DNA from: Nansenia antarctica
Lineage: Eukaryota; Chordata; Actinopteri; Argentiniformes; Microstomatidae
Length of the DNA: 64,000 bases
Reading direction: 5' to 3'
NCBI GenBank assembly: GCA_963989245.1
Contig: OZ022340.1
Span: 47,019,948-47,083,947, forward strand
Position numbers and translations under genes: made by a program. Positions 42,018 through 52,354 of this stretch are shown one piece after another. The notes under the pieces were generated by a model. It saw nothing but the letters and a program-made list of their open reading frames with translations, made no database searches and was not told where the DNA came from. Every line of letters starts with the position of its first letter. The stretch's first letter is position 1.

Positions 42018-42707
42018 TGAATTTGGTGAGAGCAATATTCTCTCCCTTTTCATAGTTGATATTCGGGATTGGATTGTTGGATTTGTCCAACTCTATATTG
42101 GGAGACCCGCATGGTTATTGTTTATAGTTATTGGGTTTTGGTTGGATTGGATGTAATGTATTGTTTAGTATATTTGGTACGTTGGTTTGGGTGCTGGTGA
42201 CGAGGGGGAACTGGCCGTCCGACTGTGCTGACAAGGACGTAACTCTTGATATTGGCTGTGATCTTCGGCTGGAGTTTGGTGAGTGCTGTGTTCTATGCAA
42301 AGCAGAGAAGGATAGGTAGGGCGGGTGGTTTAGATACCATCAGAGCTATACGTGAACCCCCGTGCTAGGAGTAGAAGCGCTTAACGCTTGTTTATTGTTT
42401 TCGTTTGTTATTTTTGGTGTGTTGAACGCGGGGGCGCCACCAGGCATTTGCTTGGTGGAAGAGTTGCATGTGAACGCACTGAAGACTAGCTGAGTGGTTA
42501 GTCAGTCATTACTGAGTTAGATGCGGGGCAGCTCTTACGAAGTATGTTAGTTACTTTTCTGTTTTGTATGTGTGCACAGTTACTCGCTTTAAATGGGCTG
42601 AAGATTATGGCTGATATGGGAGTAGTTTATAGGAGGAGTTTGTAATAGGAGGGGAGATTCCCGTTTGTTAGGGTTGGTTAATATTGGTTATTTGATTATA
42701 TTGAGTT
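42018..42707. other. Gmr1-like element leader, no frame
   Basis: Untranslated leader of about 690 bp with no ORF of note. The gag ATG follows at 42,708. Confidence 0.6.
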
Positions 42708-43755
42708 ATGGATATTTTTGAGGAGTTTGTGGCAGCTCCGTCGGTCGATGGATTGTTACAGTTAACGAAGGAACAACTGTGGAAGGTTGTGGAACATTAT
42801 GAGGTTAAGCTTGAGGTGGTGAAAGGCCGAGCAAAGAAACAGGACGTAGTGGAGGCTTTACAGACTACGTTAATTAATAGGGGCATACTAAAGGGTAAAT
42901 TGTCTGTCCCTAAAATATCCGTTGGGGTTGCATCTGGGTCCACTGAGTTAACATTTGATCAACAGAGGAATTGTTAGCATTACAGATGGAATCACAGACG
43001 CGAGAGCGTGAATTTCAGATGCAAGAGCGTGAATTTCAGACGCGAGAGCAGACGCGAGAGCGTGAGTTTCAGGCACAAGAGCGTGCGAGGGACAGGGAAT
43101 TGGAGTTGGATAAATTGGCTCATGAACGGGAGCGCCTTAGGTTGATTACTGAGGGAAAGTTATCTGACGGTGGAGGTGGCGATTCGAGTAATTCTAAGAG
43201 GGATAATATGTCTGTCATGGTTAGACTGTTGCCAAAGTTTAATGAAAAAGATCCTGATGTATTCTTTTCACTGTTTGAGAGTGTTGCCGACGATAGGGAC
43301 TGGTCTACTTCAGACCGCACCGCATTACTACAGAGTGTGCTTATTGGCCGAGCTCAGGAAGCTTATATTGCTCTTAATGGTAGAGAGAGGAAAGATTATG
43401 ATACAGTTAAGGCCGCTATCCTTAGGGCATATGAACTTGTTCCTGAAGCTTACAGACAGCGGTTTAGACAATGGAAGAAACATGACAAACAAACTCATGT
43501 TGAGGTTGTAAGAGAACTAACCAGCCATTTCAATCGTTGGTGCGTGGCGGTAGAGGTGAATACTCTGGAGGATCTGTCAAATTTGATTATTTTGGAACAG
43601 TTTAAAACCATTGTCCCTGATCGCATTGCCACTTATGTAAATGAACACAAGGTGAAAACAGCAGGTCAAGCCGCGGTGTTGGCAGATTAATTTGTACTGA
43701 CTAATAAGAGTCAGTTTGGTGAACATCGTTTTCGTAGCGAGGGGAGCCGTAGACA
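42708..43755 (+). pseudogene. Gmr1-like gag with SCAN-related domain (frameshift and stop)
   Basis: 42,708-42,976 encodes MDIFEEFVAAPSVDGLLQLT and a helical N-terminal part. A 1-nt shift just before 42,970 moves to the next frame (EELLALQMESQTRE), followed by a charged RERE/QERE coiled-coil-like repeat at 43,000-43,110. The capsid part then has VRLLPKFNEKDPDVFFSLFE, LIGRAQEAYIALN, AYELVPEAYRQRFRQW, LIILEQFKTIVPDRIATYVN. This capsid resembles the vertebrate SCAN domain, which is known to derive from Gmr1-like gag. TAA at 43,688 interrupts. The zinc knuckle after it is incomplete (CNYCRR only). Confidence 0.8.
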
Positions 43756-43878
43756 AAATCCGACCGTGACTAACCTATTGGTAAATCGTGCTAAATTCCC
43801 AAACGGAGGTCCTGGCTATTCTGTCCCTTTTTCAAGGTCGGAGCATGGCGGTCAGAGTAGAGTAGATTCTAACTCGAC

Positions 43879-45843
43879 ATGCAATTATTGCCGTCGGTTC
43901 TTGCAGCGCATGCTGGTGGGGTAGGAGGAAGAGTGTCTGGGGTTGCCGAGGGGTCTCCCTTTAAACCAGGGGTGATGGCATCCTCAGTATCCAGCCCACC
44001 TGCGGCTACTGAGTTGGCGGGGGCACTACAGGGCTCTGCCTCCATACAGATTAGCGAGGAGGATCCTGATTTTGGTCCGTTTATTACTACAGGTTTCGTT
44101 TCTCTGGTGGGTATCCCACAGAAAGTGCCTGTCCAGATACTTCGTGATACGGGGGCTTCAGAATCTTTTATATTGGAATCGGTTTTAACATTCTCTCAGG
44201 AGTCAAGTGTGGGGACCAGCGTTTTGATTAGAGGGATGGGGATGCAGACTTTGTCTGTCCCCTTGCATGAAATTGAGCTTTACTCTGATCTGGTCCAGGG
44301 GGTAGTAACTATTGGTGTTCGACCCTCTCTGCCTGTGGTGGGTGTGGCCGTCATCTTGGGAAATAACCTGGCTGGAGGAAGAGTGTGGAGTGATGTGCCC
44401 CCACCTCTGGTAGTTAGTTCTGGGTTTACACGACCAACAGGACCCGACCTTAGTGTGAAGGAGTTTCCTGAGGTGTTTACTGCCTGCGCCATGACTCGTG
44501 CTATGAGTTGCATGGACCCTAAAATTGATGATGGTAAAGAGTCTGATAAGTTCACTCCTGACAATTCTGTTTTTCAGTTACCAGATCTGCTGCCGTCTTT
44601 GTCTCGGAGTGAGTTGATTTTAGCCCAACAGGAGGATCCTGAGCTGAAGCTGCTGCTCAGTGGGATTCAGCCTAAGGATGAGCTGGAGAGCTCTGCAAGT
44701 GGTTATTTTCTCTTGGAGGATGTGTTGGTTCGTAAATGGCTTCCTCATAATGATTGTTCTGTGAGTGACCCAGTTTTTCAAGTTGTGGTACCTACTAAGT
44801 TTAGGAATGTGGTGTTGGAGACAGCACATGATGACGTGGCTGGGCATATGGGGGTTAAGAAGACTTGTGATAGAGTACTACGGTATTTCTTTTGGCCTCG
44901 GTTGAAGAGGGATGTTTCTAAGTTTATTAAGACCTGTCATACCTGTCAACTGATGGGAAAACCTAATCAGACTATTAAACCTGTGCCTCTTTATCCTATT
45001 CCAGCTGTGAGTGAACCATATGAGCACATCATCATCGATTGTGTTGGACCACTTCCTCCTTCTAAGTCTGGGTGTATTTATCTATTAACGGTAATGTGTC
45101 AAACCACTCGCTATCCGTCTGCGTACCCTCTTCGTACGATTACGACACAATCAATAGTAAAGGCACTGACTCAGTTCATATCCATTTTCGGTATTCCTCG
45201 GGTCATACAGAGTGACCAAGGGACAAACTTTACATCGAAAATGTTTGCTGAAGTTTTGCGTCAGTTACGCGTTAAGCAGAACACCGCCAGCGCGTATCAT
45301 GCTCAGAGTCAGGGGGCCCTAGAGAGGTTTCATCAAACACTGTTGCGCTCCTATTGCATGGAGCTTAAGAGGGATTGGGAGGAGGGACTGCCTTGGCTCA
45401 TGTTGGCAGCACGGGAGGTGGTGCAGGAGAGTACAGGGTTTAGTCCAAGTGATTTGGTGTTTGGGCACAAGGTGAGGGGCCCGCTGGCAGTGCTACAAGA
45501 TGGTCTTAAGACCGCTGATCCACCTACCAACCTGATAGATTATGTGCATGGTTTTCACCTGAGGTTACATCTGGCGGGAAAAATGGCGAGTGAGTATTTG
45601 ACTGTGGCACAAAGTAAAATGAAAAGACTGTTTGATCGCCGTACTGAACCACGAGTGTTCTGTCCTGGGGACCAATTGTTGGCGTTATTGCCTATACCTG
45701 GTTCACCATTCCAGGCGAAATGTACTGGTCCCTACTCTGTTGTAAGACAGGTGTCCGAACAGAATTATTTGATCGATACTCCTAACCGTAGAAAGTCTAT
45801 GTCACATAAATGTATTAAAATGTTATTATTCTCGTTCACCTAG
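43879..45843 (+). CDS. Gmr1-like pol part 1: protease and integrase
   Basis: 654-residue frame. Protease active site VQILRDTGASESFI at about residue 90. Integrase: zinc HHCC (TAHDDVAGHMGVKKTCDRVL, then CHTCQLMGKPNQ), catalytic core with IIIDCVGPLPP (Asp), IQSDQGTNFTSKMF (Asp) and SQGALERFHQTLL (Glu) in DD35E spacing, and a GPY-like C-terminal stretch (FQAKCTGPYSVVRQVSEQNY). It ends with a stop before any RT. Its position upstream of RT, rather than downstream, marks the Gmr1 type. The catalytic residues are all present. Confidence 0.88.
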   Translation: MQLLPSVLAAHAGGVGGRVSGVAEGSPFKPGVMASSVSSPPAATELAGALQGSASIQISEEDPDFGPFITTGFVSLVGIPQKVPVQILRDTGASESFILESVLTFSQESSVGTSVLIRGMGMQTLSVPLHEIELYSDLVQGVVTIGVRPSLPVVGVAVILGNNLAGGRVWSDVPPPLVVSSGFTRPTGPDLSVKEFPEVFTACAMTRAMSCMDPKIDDGKESDKFTPDNSVFQLPDLLPSLSRSELILAQQEDPELKLLLSGIQPKDELESSASGYFLLEDVLVRKWLPHNDCSVSDPVFQVVVPTKFRNVVLETAHDDVAGHMGVKKTCDRVLRYFFWPRLKRDVSKFIKTCHTCQLMGKPNQTIKPVPLYPIPAVSEPYEHIIIDCVGPLPPSKSGCIYLLTVMCQTTRYPSAYPLRTITTQSIVKALTQFISIFGIPRVIQSDQGTNFTSKMFAEVLRQLRVKQNTASAYHAQSQGALERFHQTLLRSYCMELKRDWEEGLPWLMLAAREVVQESTGFSPSDLVFGHKVRGPLAVLQDGLKTADPPTNLIDYVHGFHLRLHLAGKMASEYLTVAQSKMKRLFDRRTEPRVFCPGDQLLALLPIPGSPFQAKCTGPYSVVRQVSEQNYLIDTPNRRKSMSHKCIKMLLFSFT

Positions 45844-45956
45844 GGCCGGAGAAGATGCGGTCTTGGAGGTGAAGCCGGTTGTGTTGACCACAGTGAATGG
45901 GGTGTCTCCATCTCCATCCACTCCTGTGGTGGCAGCAGGGTGGGAGGAGGATGTGA

Positions 45957-46913
45957 GTGGGCCTGGAGACGGTGTTTTGCGTCCTCGGCTCAAATTCTGA
46001 GACGTTGGCTGAATTATCAGTTCTGTTTGGTCATTTGACTGAGGAAAACAGTAGAGAGTTAGAGGGGTTGCTTGTTGCTTTTCCCTCATTGTTTTCAGAT
46101 ACCCCTTCTTGTACCCACTTAGTGCAGCACGACATAGACGTTGGAGAGGCGAAGCCGATTCGTCAACGGTTCTATCGAGTCCCTCTGGAGAAACGCCACC
46201 GCATGGATACTGAGGTTCAGTATTTAATAAATAACGGGCTGGCTGTTCCTTCAAACTCCAGTTGGGCATCACTGTGTTTGTTGGTAGGAAAGCCAGACAC
46301 GACAGATAGGTTCTGTACAGACTACCGAAAGGTTAATAATGTGACTAAACCTGACTCATTTCCTTTGCCCAGGATGGAGGACTGTGTGGATGAGGTGGGG
46401 TCTGCCAAATTTGTTAGCAAATTTGATTTGCTTAAGGGGTATTGGCAGGTCCCACTGACCCCTCGCGCCCGAGAAATATCTGCCTTCATTACACCGTCTG
46501 GGTTGTATTCGTACAACGTCATGAGTTTTGGTCTCCATAATGCGGCGGCGACTTTTCAACGCCTGATGAATCAGGTGGTTGCAGGGCTGGATGGCTGTGC
46601 GGTTTACCTTGATGACGTTGTGGTGTATAGCAACACGTGGGAGCAACATATAGAACGTATCCACTCACTGTTTGTACGACTCAGGGCTGCTAACCTTACT
46701 ATCAACTTGGCAAAATGTGAGTTTGCAAGAGCTACTGTCACATATTTGGGTAAGGTAGTAGGGCAAGGGCAGGTCCGGCCAGTGAGGGCTAAGGTCCGTG
46801 CTATTGATCAGTTTCCACCCCCCACCTCGAAGACGGAGCTTAGACGTTTTTTAGGGATGGTGGGTTATTACCGCAACTTCTGTTTAAATTTTAAGGTTGA
46901 AGGCCAAGTTTGA
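45957..46913 (+). CDS. Gmr1-like pol part 2: reverse transcriptase
   Basis: Encodes the RT with VQHDIDVGEAKPIRQRFYRV, FCTDYRKVNNVTKPDSFPLP, FDLLKGYWQVPLT, NVMSFGLHNAAATFQRLMN and the catalytic YLDDVVVYS, then CEFARATVTYLG and FLGMVGYYRNFC. It is in a different frame from the integrase frame, so a frameshift lies near 45,990. At 46,890-46,915 the thumb lacks a stretch that is usually present and the frame changes into the RNase H frame, consistent with a short deletion. Confidence 0.85.
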   Translation: MGLETVFCVLGSNSETLAELSVLFGHLTEENSRELEGLLVAFPSLFSDTPSCTHLVQHDIDVGEAKPIRQRFYRVPLEKRHRMDTEVQYLINNGLAVPSNSSWASLCLLVGKPDTTDRFCTDYRKVNNVTKPDSFPLPRMEDCVDEVGSAKFVSKFDLLKGYWQVPLTPRAREISAFITPSGLYSYNVMSFGLHNAAATFQRLMNQVVAGLDGCAVYLDDVVVYSNTWEQHIERIHSLFVRLRAANLTINLAKCEFARATVTYLGKVVGQGQVRPVRAKVRAIDQFPPPTSKTELRRFLGMVGYYRNFCLNFKVEGQV

Positions 46914-47409
46914 ATGGTCTCCAGGTTGCCAGAAGGCTTTTGAACAGGTAAAAATGCTGTTAAGTACGGCTCCTGTCCTGGCAGCACCTCGTTTGGATCA
47001 CCCGTTCCAGTTGCAAGTGGATGCTAGTCATGTTGGGGCTGGAGGGGTTCTTTTGCAGACTGACGATCAGGGGGTAGATCGACCGGTCAGTTTCTTTTCT
47101 AGAAAGTTTAATTCGCACGAACTGAATTATTCTACGATAGAGAAAGAGGCATTGGCACTGGTTTGGGCTCTGCAGCATTTTGATGTTTATGTGGGAGGGG
47201 GGTCCCATCCAGTGGTCGTTTATTCAGATCATAACCCCCTGACCTTTTTGCATTCTTTGCAGAGTCCGAGCCAGCGCCTTATGAGGTGGACGTTGTTTCT
47301 ACAGCCATATAACATCACTATTAGGCACATACGAGGCGTGGATAATGTTATCGCCGATGCGTTGTCACGTGCTCCGGAGGGTCTGGGTGAATCCATGCTG
47401 CCGGTCTGA
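46897..47409 (+). CDS. Gmr1-like pol part 3: RNase H
   Basis: Encodes KFEWSPGCQKAFEQVKMLL, LQVDASHVGAGGVLLQ, FSRKFNSHELNYSTIEKEAL, VVVYSDHNPLTFL and VDNVIADALSRAPEG, the standard Ty3/gypsy RNase H order. Stop at 47,407. The following 240 bp has no frame. Confidence 0.85.
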   Translation: MKAKFEWSPGCQKAFEQVKMLLSTAPVLAAPRLDHPFQLQVDASHVGAGGVLLQTDDQGVDRPVSFFSRKFNSHELNYSTIEKEALALVWALQHFDVYVGGGSHPVVVYSDHNPLTFLHSLQSPSQRLMRWTLFLQPYNITIRHIRGVDNVIADALSRAPEGLGESMLPV

Positions 47410-47640
47410 GTGTCTTGTCTTTAATCTCTCTTTCTCTTGCTCCTCCCTCCTTAAATAGAGCTTTTCCCGGTACCAGGAATTGCTGGAGGGTGGGTAGGTT
47501 GGGATTTGACGTTTAGGCTGTGTGGCAGAGATCACCATTTTTTTTTGCCATAAACTATTGATATGATTTGTATTTTTGATAGAGTTATGCTGTTAATCCG
47601 GGAAACAAATTTGCAGAGACCTTTTTAGTAGGCCTCTGTT

Positions 47641-47653
47641 TTAAGGGGGGGGA
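47641..47653 (+). promoter_or_regulatory. Polypurine tract
   Basis: ttaaggggggggat directly before the 3' LTR (TGTGACG). Plus-strand primer site. Confidence 0.8.
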
Positions 47654-47971
47654 TGTGACGATCCACACTGGTACCACCAGTGGGCGCCATACATCTGTTG
47701 TCCTGTTGACCTTCTCTTTTGGTTCCAGATGGGCACAGGTGGGGGTGATCATCCTGATTGTCCCAGGAACTTTAAGAGGGGGTCAAATTGATGGACTCAC
47801 TCTCTTCCTGGTCGACCAGCAGCCTTTTTGGTTGTTGTTACTATTTGTTGTTACTATTTACTTTAACATTATTTCCATTTAACATATTATTCTTTAATAA
47901 ATCTCCTATTATTGTTCTCCATGTGTCGTCTCCCTTTTTGTCACCTTGTCCTGAGCCAGGCAAGCGTAACA
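47654..47971 (+). repeat. 3' LTR of the Gmr1-like element
   Basis: 318 bp, TGTGACG...CGTAACA, one base different from the 5' LTR. AATAAA at about 47,896. Followed by the 5-bp target-site copy GTGGG. Confidence 0.97.
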
Positions 47972-50900
47972 GTGGGGGTCTGTAGTGTGTACAGCCCAGT
48001 GATGAAGGAAATCTAAAGAGGCATCAGAGAACACAGCCCAGTATGGTGGGGGTCTGTAGTGTGTAAAGCCCAGTATGGTGGGGGTCTGTAGTGTGTAATG
48101 TCCAGTATGGTGGGTCTGTAGTGTGTAAAGCCCAGTATGGTGGGGGTCTGTAGTGTGTACAGCCCAGTATGGTGGGTCTGTAGTGTGTAAAGCCCAGTAT
48201 GGTGGGGGTCTGTAGTGTGTAAAGCCCAGTATGATGGGGGTCTGTAGTGTGTAAAGCCCAGTATGGTGGGGGTCTGTAGTGTGTACAGCCCAGTATGGTG
48301 GGGGTCTGTAGTGTGTACAGCCCAGTATGGTGGGGGTCTGTAGTGTGTAAAGCCCAGTATGGTGGGGGTCTGTAGTGTGTAAAGCCCAGTATTGTGGGTC
48401 TGTAGTGTGTACAGCCCAGTATGGTGGGGGGCTGTAGTGTGTACAGCCCAGTATGGTGGGGGTCTGTAGTGTGTAAAGCCCAGTATGGTGGGGGTCTGTA
48501 GTGTGTAAAGCCCAGTATGGTGGGGGTCTGTAGTGTGTAAAGCCCAGTATGGTGGGGGTCTGTAGTCTGTAAAGCCCAGTATGGTGGGGGTCTGTAGTCT
48601 GTAAAGCCCAGTATGGTGGGGGTCTGTAGTGTGTAAAGTCCAGTATGGTGGGTCTGTAGTGTGTAAAGCCCAGTATGGTGGGGGTCTGTAGTGTGTAAAG
48701 CCCAGTATGGTGGGGGTCTGTAGTGTGTAAAGCCCAGTATGGTGGGGGTCTGTAGTGTGTAAAGCCCAGTATGGTGGGGGTCTGTAGTGTGTAAAGCCCA
48801 GTATGGTGGGTCTGTAGTGTGTACAGCCCAGTATGGTGGGGGTCTGTAGTGTGTACAGCCCAGTATGGTGGGGGTCTGTAGTGTGTAAAGCCCAGTATGG
48901 TGGGGGTCTGTAGTGTGTAAAGCCCAGTATGGTGGGTCTGTAGTGTGTACAGCCCAGTATGGTGGGGGTCTGTAGTGTGTACAGCCCAGTATGGTGGGGG
49001 TCTGTAGTGTGTAAAGCCCAGTATGGTGGGGGTCTGTAGTGTGTACAGCCCAGTATGGTGGGGGTCTGTAGTGTGTACAGCCCAGTATGGTGGGGGTCTG
49101 TAGTGTGTAAAGCCCAGTATGGTGGGGGTCTGTAGTGTGTACAGCCCAGTATGGTGGGTCTGTAGTGTGTAAAGCCCAGTATGGTGGGGGTCTGTAGTCT
49201 GTAAAGCCCAGTATGGTGGGGGTCTGTAGTCTGTAAAGCCCAGTATGGTGGGGGTCTGTAGTCTGTAAAGCCCAGTATGGTGGGGGTCTGTAGTGTGTAC
49301 AGCCCAGTATGGTGGGTCTGTAGTGTGTAAAGCCCAGTATGGTGGGGGTCTGTAGTGTGTAAAGCCCAGTATGGTGGGGGTCTGTAGTGTTTAAAGCCCA
49401 GTATGGTGGGTCTGTAGTGTGTAAAGCCCAGTATGGTGGGTCTGTAGTGTGTAAAACCCAGTATGGTGGGGGTCTGTAGTGTGTAAAGCCCAGTATGGTG
49501 GGGGTCTGTAGTGTGTAAAGCCCAGTATGGTGGGGGTATGTAGTGTGTACAGCCCAGTATGGTGGGTCTGTAGTGTGTAAAGCCCAGTATGGTGGGGGTC
49601 TGTAGTGTGTAAAGCCCAGTATGGTGGGGGTCTGTAGTGTGTAAAGCCCAGTATGGTGGGGGTCTGTAGTGTGTAAAGCCCAGTATGGTGGGTCTGTAGT
49701 GTGTACAGTCCAGTATGGTGGGGGTCTGTAGTGTGTACAGCCCAGTATGGTGGGTCTGTAGTGTGTAAAGCCCAGTATGGTGGGGGTCTGTAGTGTGTAC
49801 AGCCCAGTATGGTGGAGGTCTGTAGTGTACAGCCCAGTATGGTGGGGGTCTGTAGTGTGTACAGCCCAGTATGGTGGGGGTCTGTAGTGTGTACAGCCCA
49901 GTATGGTGGGTCTGTAGTGTGTAAAGCCCAGTATGGTGGGGGTCTGTAGTGTGTACAGCCCAGTATGGTGGGTCTGTAGTGTGTAAAGCCCAGTATGGTG
50001 GGTCTGTAGTGTGTAAAGCCCAGTATGGTGAAGGTCTGTAGTGTGTAAAGCCCAGTATGGTGGGTCTGTAGTGTGTAAAGCCCAGTATGGTGGAGGTCTG
50101 TAGTGTGTACAGCCCAGTATGGTGGAGGTCTGTAGTGTGTACAGCCCAGTATGGTGGGGGTCTGTAGTGTGTAAAGCCCAGTATGGTGGGTCTGTAGTCT
50201 GTAAAGCCCAGTATGGTGGGGGTCTGTAGTCTGTAAAGCCCAGTATGGTGGGTCTGTAGTGTGTAAAGCCCAGTATGGTGGGGGTCTGTAGTGTGTGAAG
50301 CCCAGTATGGTGGGGGTCTGTAGTGTGTACAGCCCAGTATGGTGGGGGTCTGTAGTGTGTACAGCCCAGTATGGTGGGGGTCTGTAGTGTGTAAAGCCCA
50401 GTATGGTGGGGGTCTGTAGTGTGTACAGCCCAGTATGGTGGGGGTCTGTAGTGTGTACAGCCCAGTATGGTGGGGGTCTGTAGTGTGTACAGCCCAGTAT
50501 GGTGGGGGTCTGTAGTGTGTAAAGCCCAGTATGGTGGGGGTCTGTAGTGTGTAAAGCCCAGTATGGTGGGTCTGTAGTGTGTACAGCCCAGTATGGTGGA
50601 GGTCTGTAGTGTGTAAAGCCCAGTATGGTGGGGGTCTGTAGTGTGTAAAGCCCAGTATGGTGGGTCTGTAGTCTGTAAAGCCCAGTATGGTGGGGGTCTG
50701 TAGTCTGTAAAGCCCAGTATGGTGGGTCTGTAGTGTGTAAAGCCCAGTATGGTGGGGGTCTGTAGTGTGTAAAGCCCAGTATGGTGGGGGTCTGTAGTGT
50801 GTAAAGCCCAGTATGGTGGGGGTCTGTAGTCTGTAAAGCCCAGTATGGTGGGGGTCTGTAGTCTGTAAAGCCCAGTATGGTGGGTCTGTAGTGTGTACAG

Positions 50901-51160
50901 CCCAGTATGGTGGGGGTCTGTAGTGTGTACAGCCCAGTATGGTGTGGGTCTGTAGTGTGTAAAGCCCAGTATGGTGGGTCTGTAGTGTGTAAAGCCCAGT
51001 ATGGTGGGTTTGTAGTGTGTAAAGCCCAGTATGGTGGGGGTCTGCAGTCTGTAAAGCCCAGTATGGTGGAGGTCTGTAGTGTGCACAGCCCAGTATGGTG
51101 GGGGTCTGTAGTGTGTAAAGCCCAGTATGGTGGGGGTCTGTAGTGTGTACAGCCCTACAC
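47972..51160 (+). repeat. 30/32-bp minisatellite block 4 (about 100 units)
   Basis: Same units as 521-2,433. Unrelated 33 bp (gatgaaggaaatctaaagag...) interrupts at 48,001-48,033. About 1.3 kb longer than the copy 1 block, indicating expansion or contraction after duplication. Higher-order similarity is visible: both blocks end with the rare gggtttgtagtg and gtctgcagtctg units (2,243-2,302 and 51,006-51,060). The stop-free minus strand gives frames of 1,020 and 1,096 residues, not taken as genes. Confidence 0.97.
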
Positions 51161-51647
51161 ACTACAGCGTATACTGTATACTCCTTCAGCGACCAGCCTA
51201 GTTTCGTCATAATCCAGTGGTTTTTGGTGAGTGCTGCCCCAGGGACAGTAGAGTGTATATTATACACTCTACCCCACAGTGTATAATATACATATGAATT
51301 CATAATTCATATGTATGAATCCGTATACATGCATACGGATTCATACATGCATCCGTATGCATGTATGAATGTTATGGAAGTGTATTTACGTGTTTAAGAT
51401 TAAAAATTGTTTATGGTATGAGGACCCCAGGAAGAATAGCTACTGCATATTTGCTGTATCTAATGGTGGATCCAAATAAAAAAACAAACAAACAAACAAA
51501 CATCACATGCAACCATGTGACAACTGAGTTGAAGGATTGACTGTTGTTTTTAAATGAACTTGACAGTCTGACTTCTGATATGTAAGATGGTTAAAGATAG
51601 GTTGTGGTGAGATTTGATCTGGGAGAGCTGCCTGCTTTCTGTTGCAG

Positions 51648-51745
51648 CATCAATGCCATGGCTGTTGGACTGAACCTGAGCTATGCTATCGTATCCTGCA
51701 TGATCATAGCATGTTCTTCTAGTGAAAAGGCAAGAATCACCAAAC
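51648..51745 (+). CDS. tpo: tpo copy 2, first coding exon (intact)
   Basis: Acceptor gctttctgttgcag. ATG at 51,658 in good context (gccatgg), 88 coding nt, ends in phase 1 at c|gtaagt. Encodes MAVGLNLSYAIVSCMIIACS followed by SSEKARITK: a hydrophobic core and a small-residue cleavage site, typical of a signal peptide for a secreted or membrane heme peroxidase. An upstream out-of-frame ATG at 51,653 exists here but not in copy 1 (aacgcc). A 5' UTR intron lies upstream. Confidence 0.55.
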
Positions 51746-52354
51746 GTAAGTCAGCTCTCCATCTTCCTCTGCTTCTTATTATCCCATGCCTGCATTACAT
51801 GTTTCTATGTACAGACAAGACATTTCTATCGTCCACTTTTGACTGAAAAAGTTTGTAGACTTGTAGTTTGTCTATATATCAAATACCTACATTTACATTT
51901 AGTAAATGTCATTTAGCCAAAGCTTTTATCCAAAGTAGTACAGTACAATAGGTGAATATACTATATATCAGTCATTGTAAGTAAAACCTTTGGGTTAGGG
52001 ATGACTGAGACTTGTGTGACTGCTACAAAGTCATGTTACGTTATGTTAACACATTATGTTACGTTATGTTAACACGTTATGTTAAAGTGATCACCATGGC
52101 AGGTTGCCCTACAGAAGTTGAGTAATTGAGTAATTGAATTCTCCCTGTTTGAGTGCATTTGGTTGTTCCTCTCTTCCGGTATTATAGAACGTTGTTCTGT
52201 GACTTTTTGTTGTTGTTGTTGTTTATGACATGTTTTGTGAACTCATTGCATGATACAGTACATTCTCCAGGTGCATTTGACAATAGGAGATTGATCATTT
52301 CCTCAATTCAAAAGAGCCTTCAGCTGGTAGACAAGGCATTATTGTTTACATTAT

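Larger units (their letters stand above)
33652..47971 (+). mobile_element. Gmr1-like Ty3/gypsy LTR retrotransposon (whole element, interrupted)
   Basis: Bounded by the target-site duplication GTGGG (33,647-33,651 and 47,972-47,976). Order: 5' LTR (split), tRNA-Pro-like primer-binding site, gag, protease-integrase, reverse transcriptase, RNase H, polypurine tract, 3' LTR. Integrase lies before RT, the hallmark of Gmr1-like elements and opposite to usual Ty3/gypsy. The LTRs (318 bp each once the 8-kb LINE is taken out) differ at one base, so the insertion is young. Nevertheless gag and pol have several frameshifts or stops. No env frame. Removing the element and one TSD restores cagctggtgggggtctgtag, the sequence seen at 514-533. 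Confidence 0.92.

Noticed and set aside
33652..47971. Endogenous retrovirus, because of the tRNA-Pro primer site
   Set aside because: No env frame, gypsy-type RT and RNase H, integrase upstream of RT. It is an LTR retrotransposon.
48013..51303. Very long minus-strand frames of about 1,020-1,096 residues
   Set aside because: They are translations of the 30/32-bp minisatellite. The repeat has no stop in any minus frame, peptides are purely repetitive and no promoter or conserved domain is visible.
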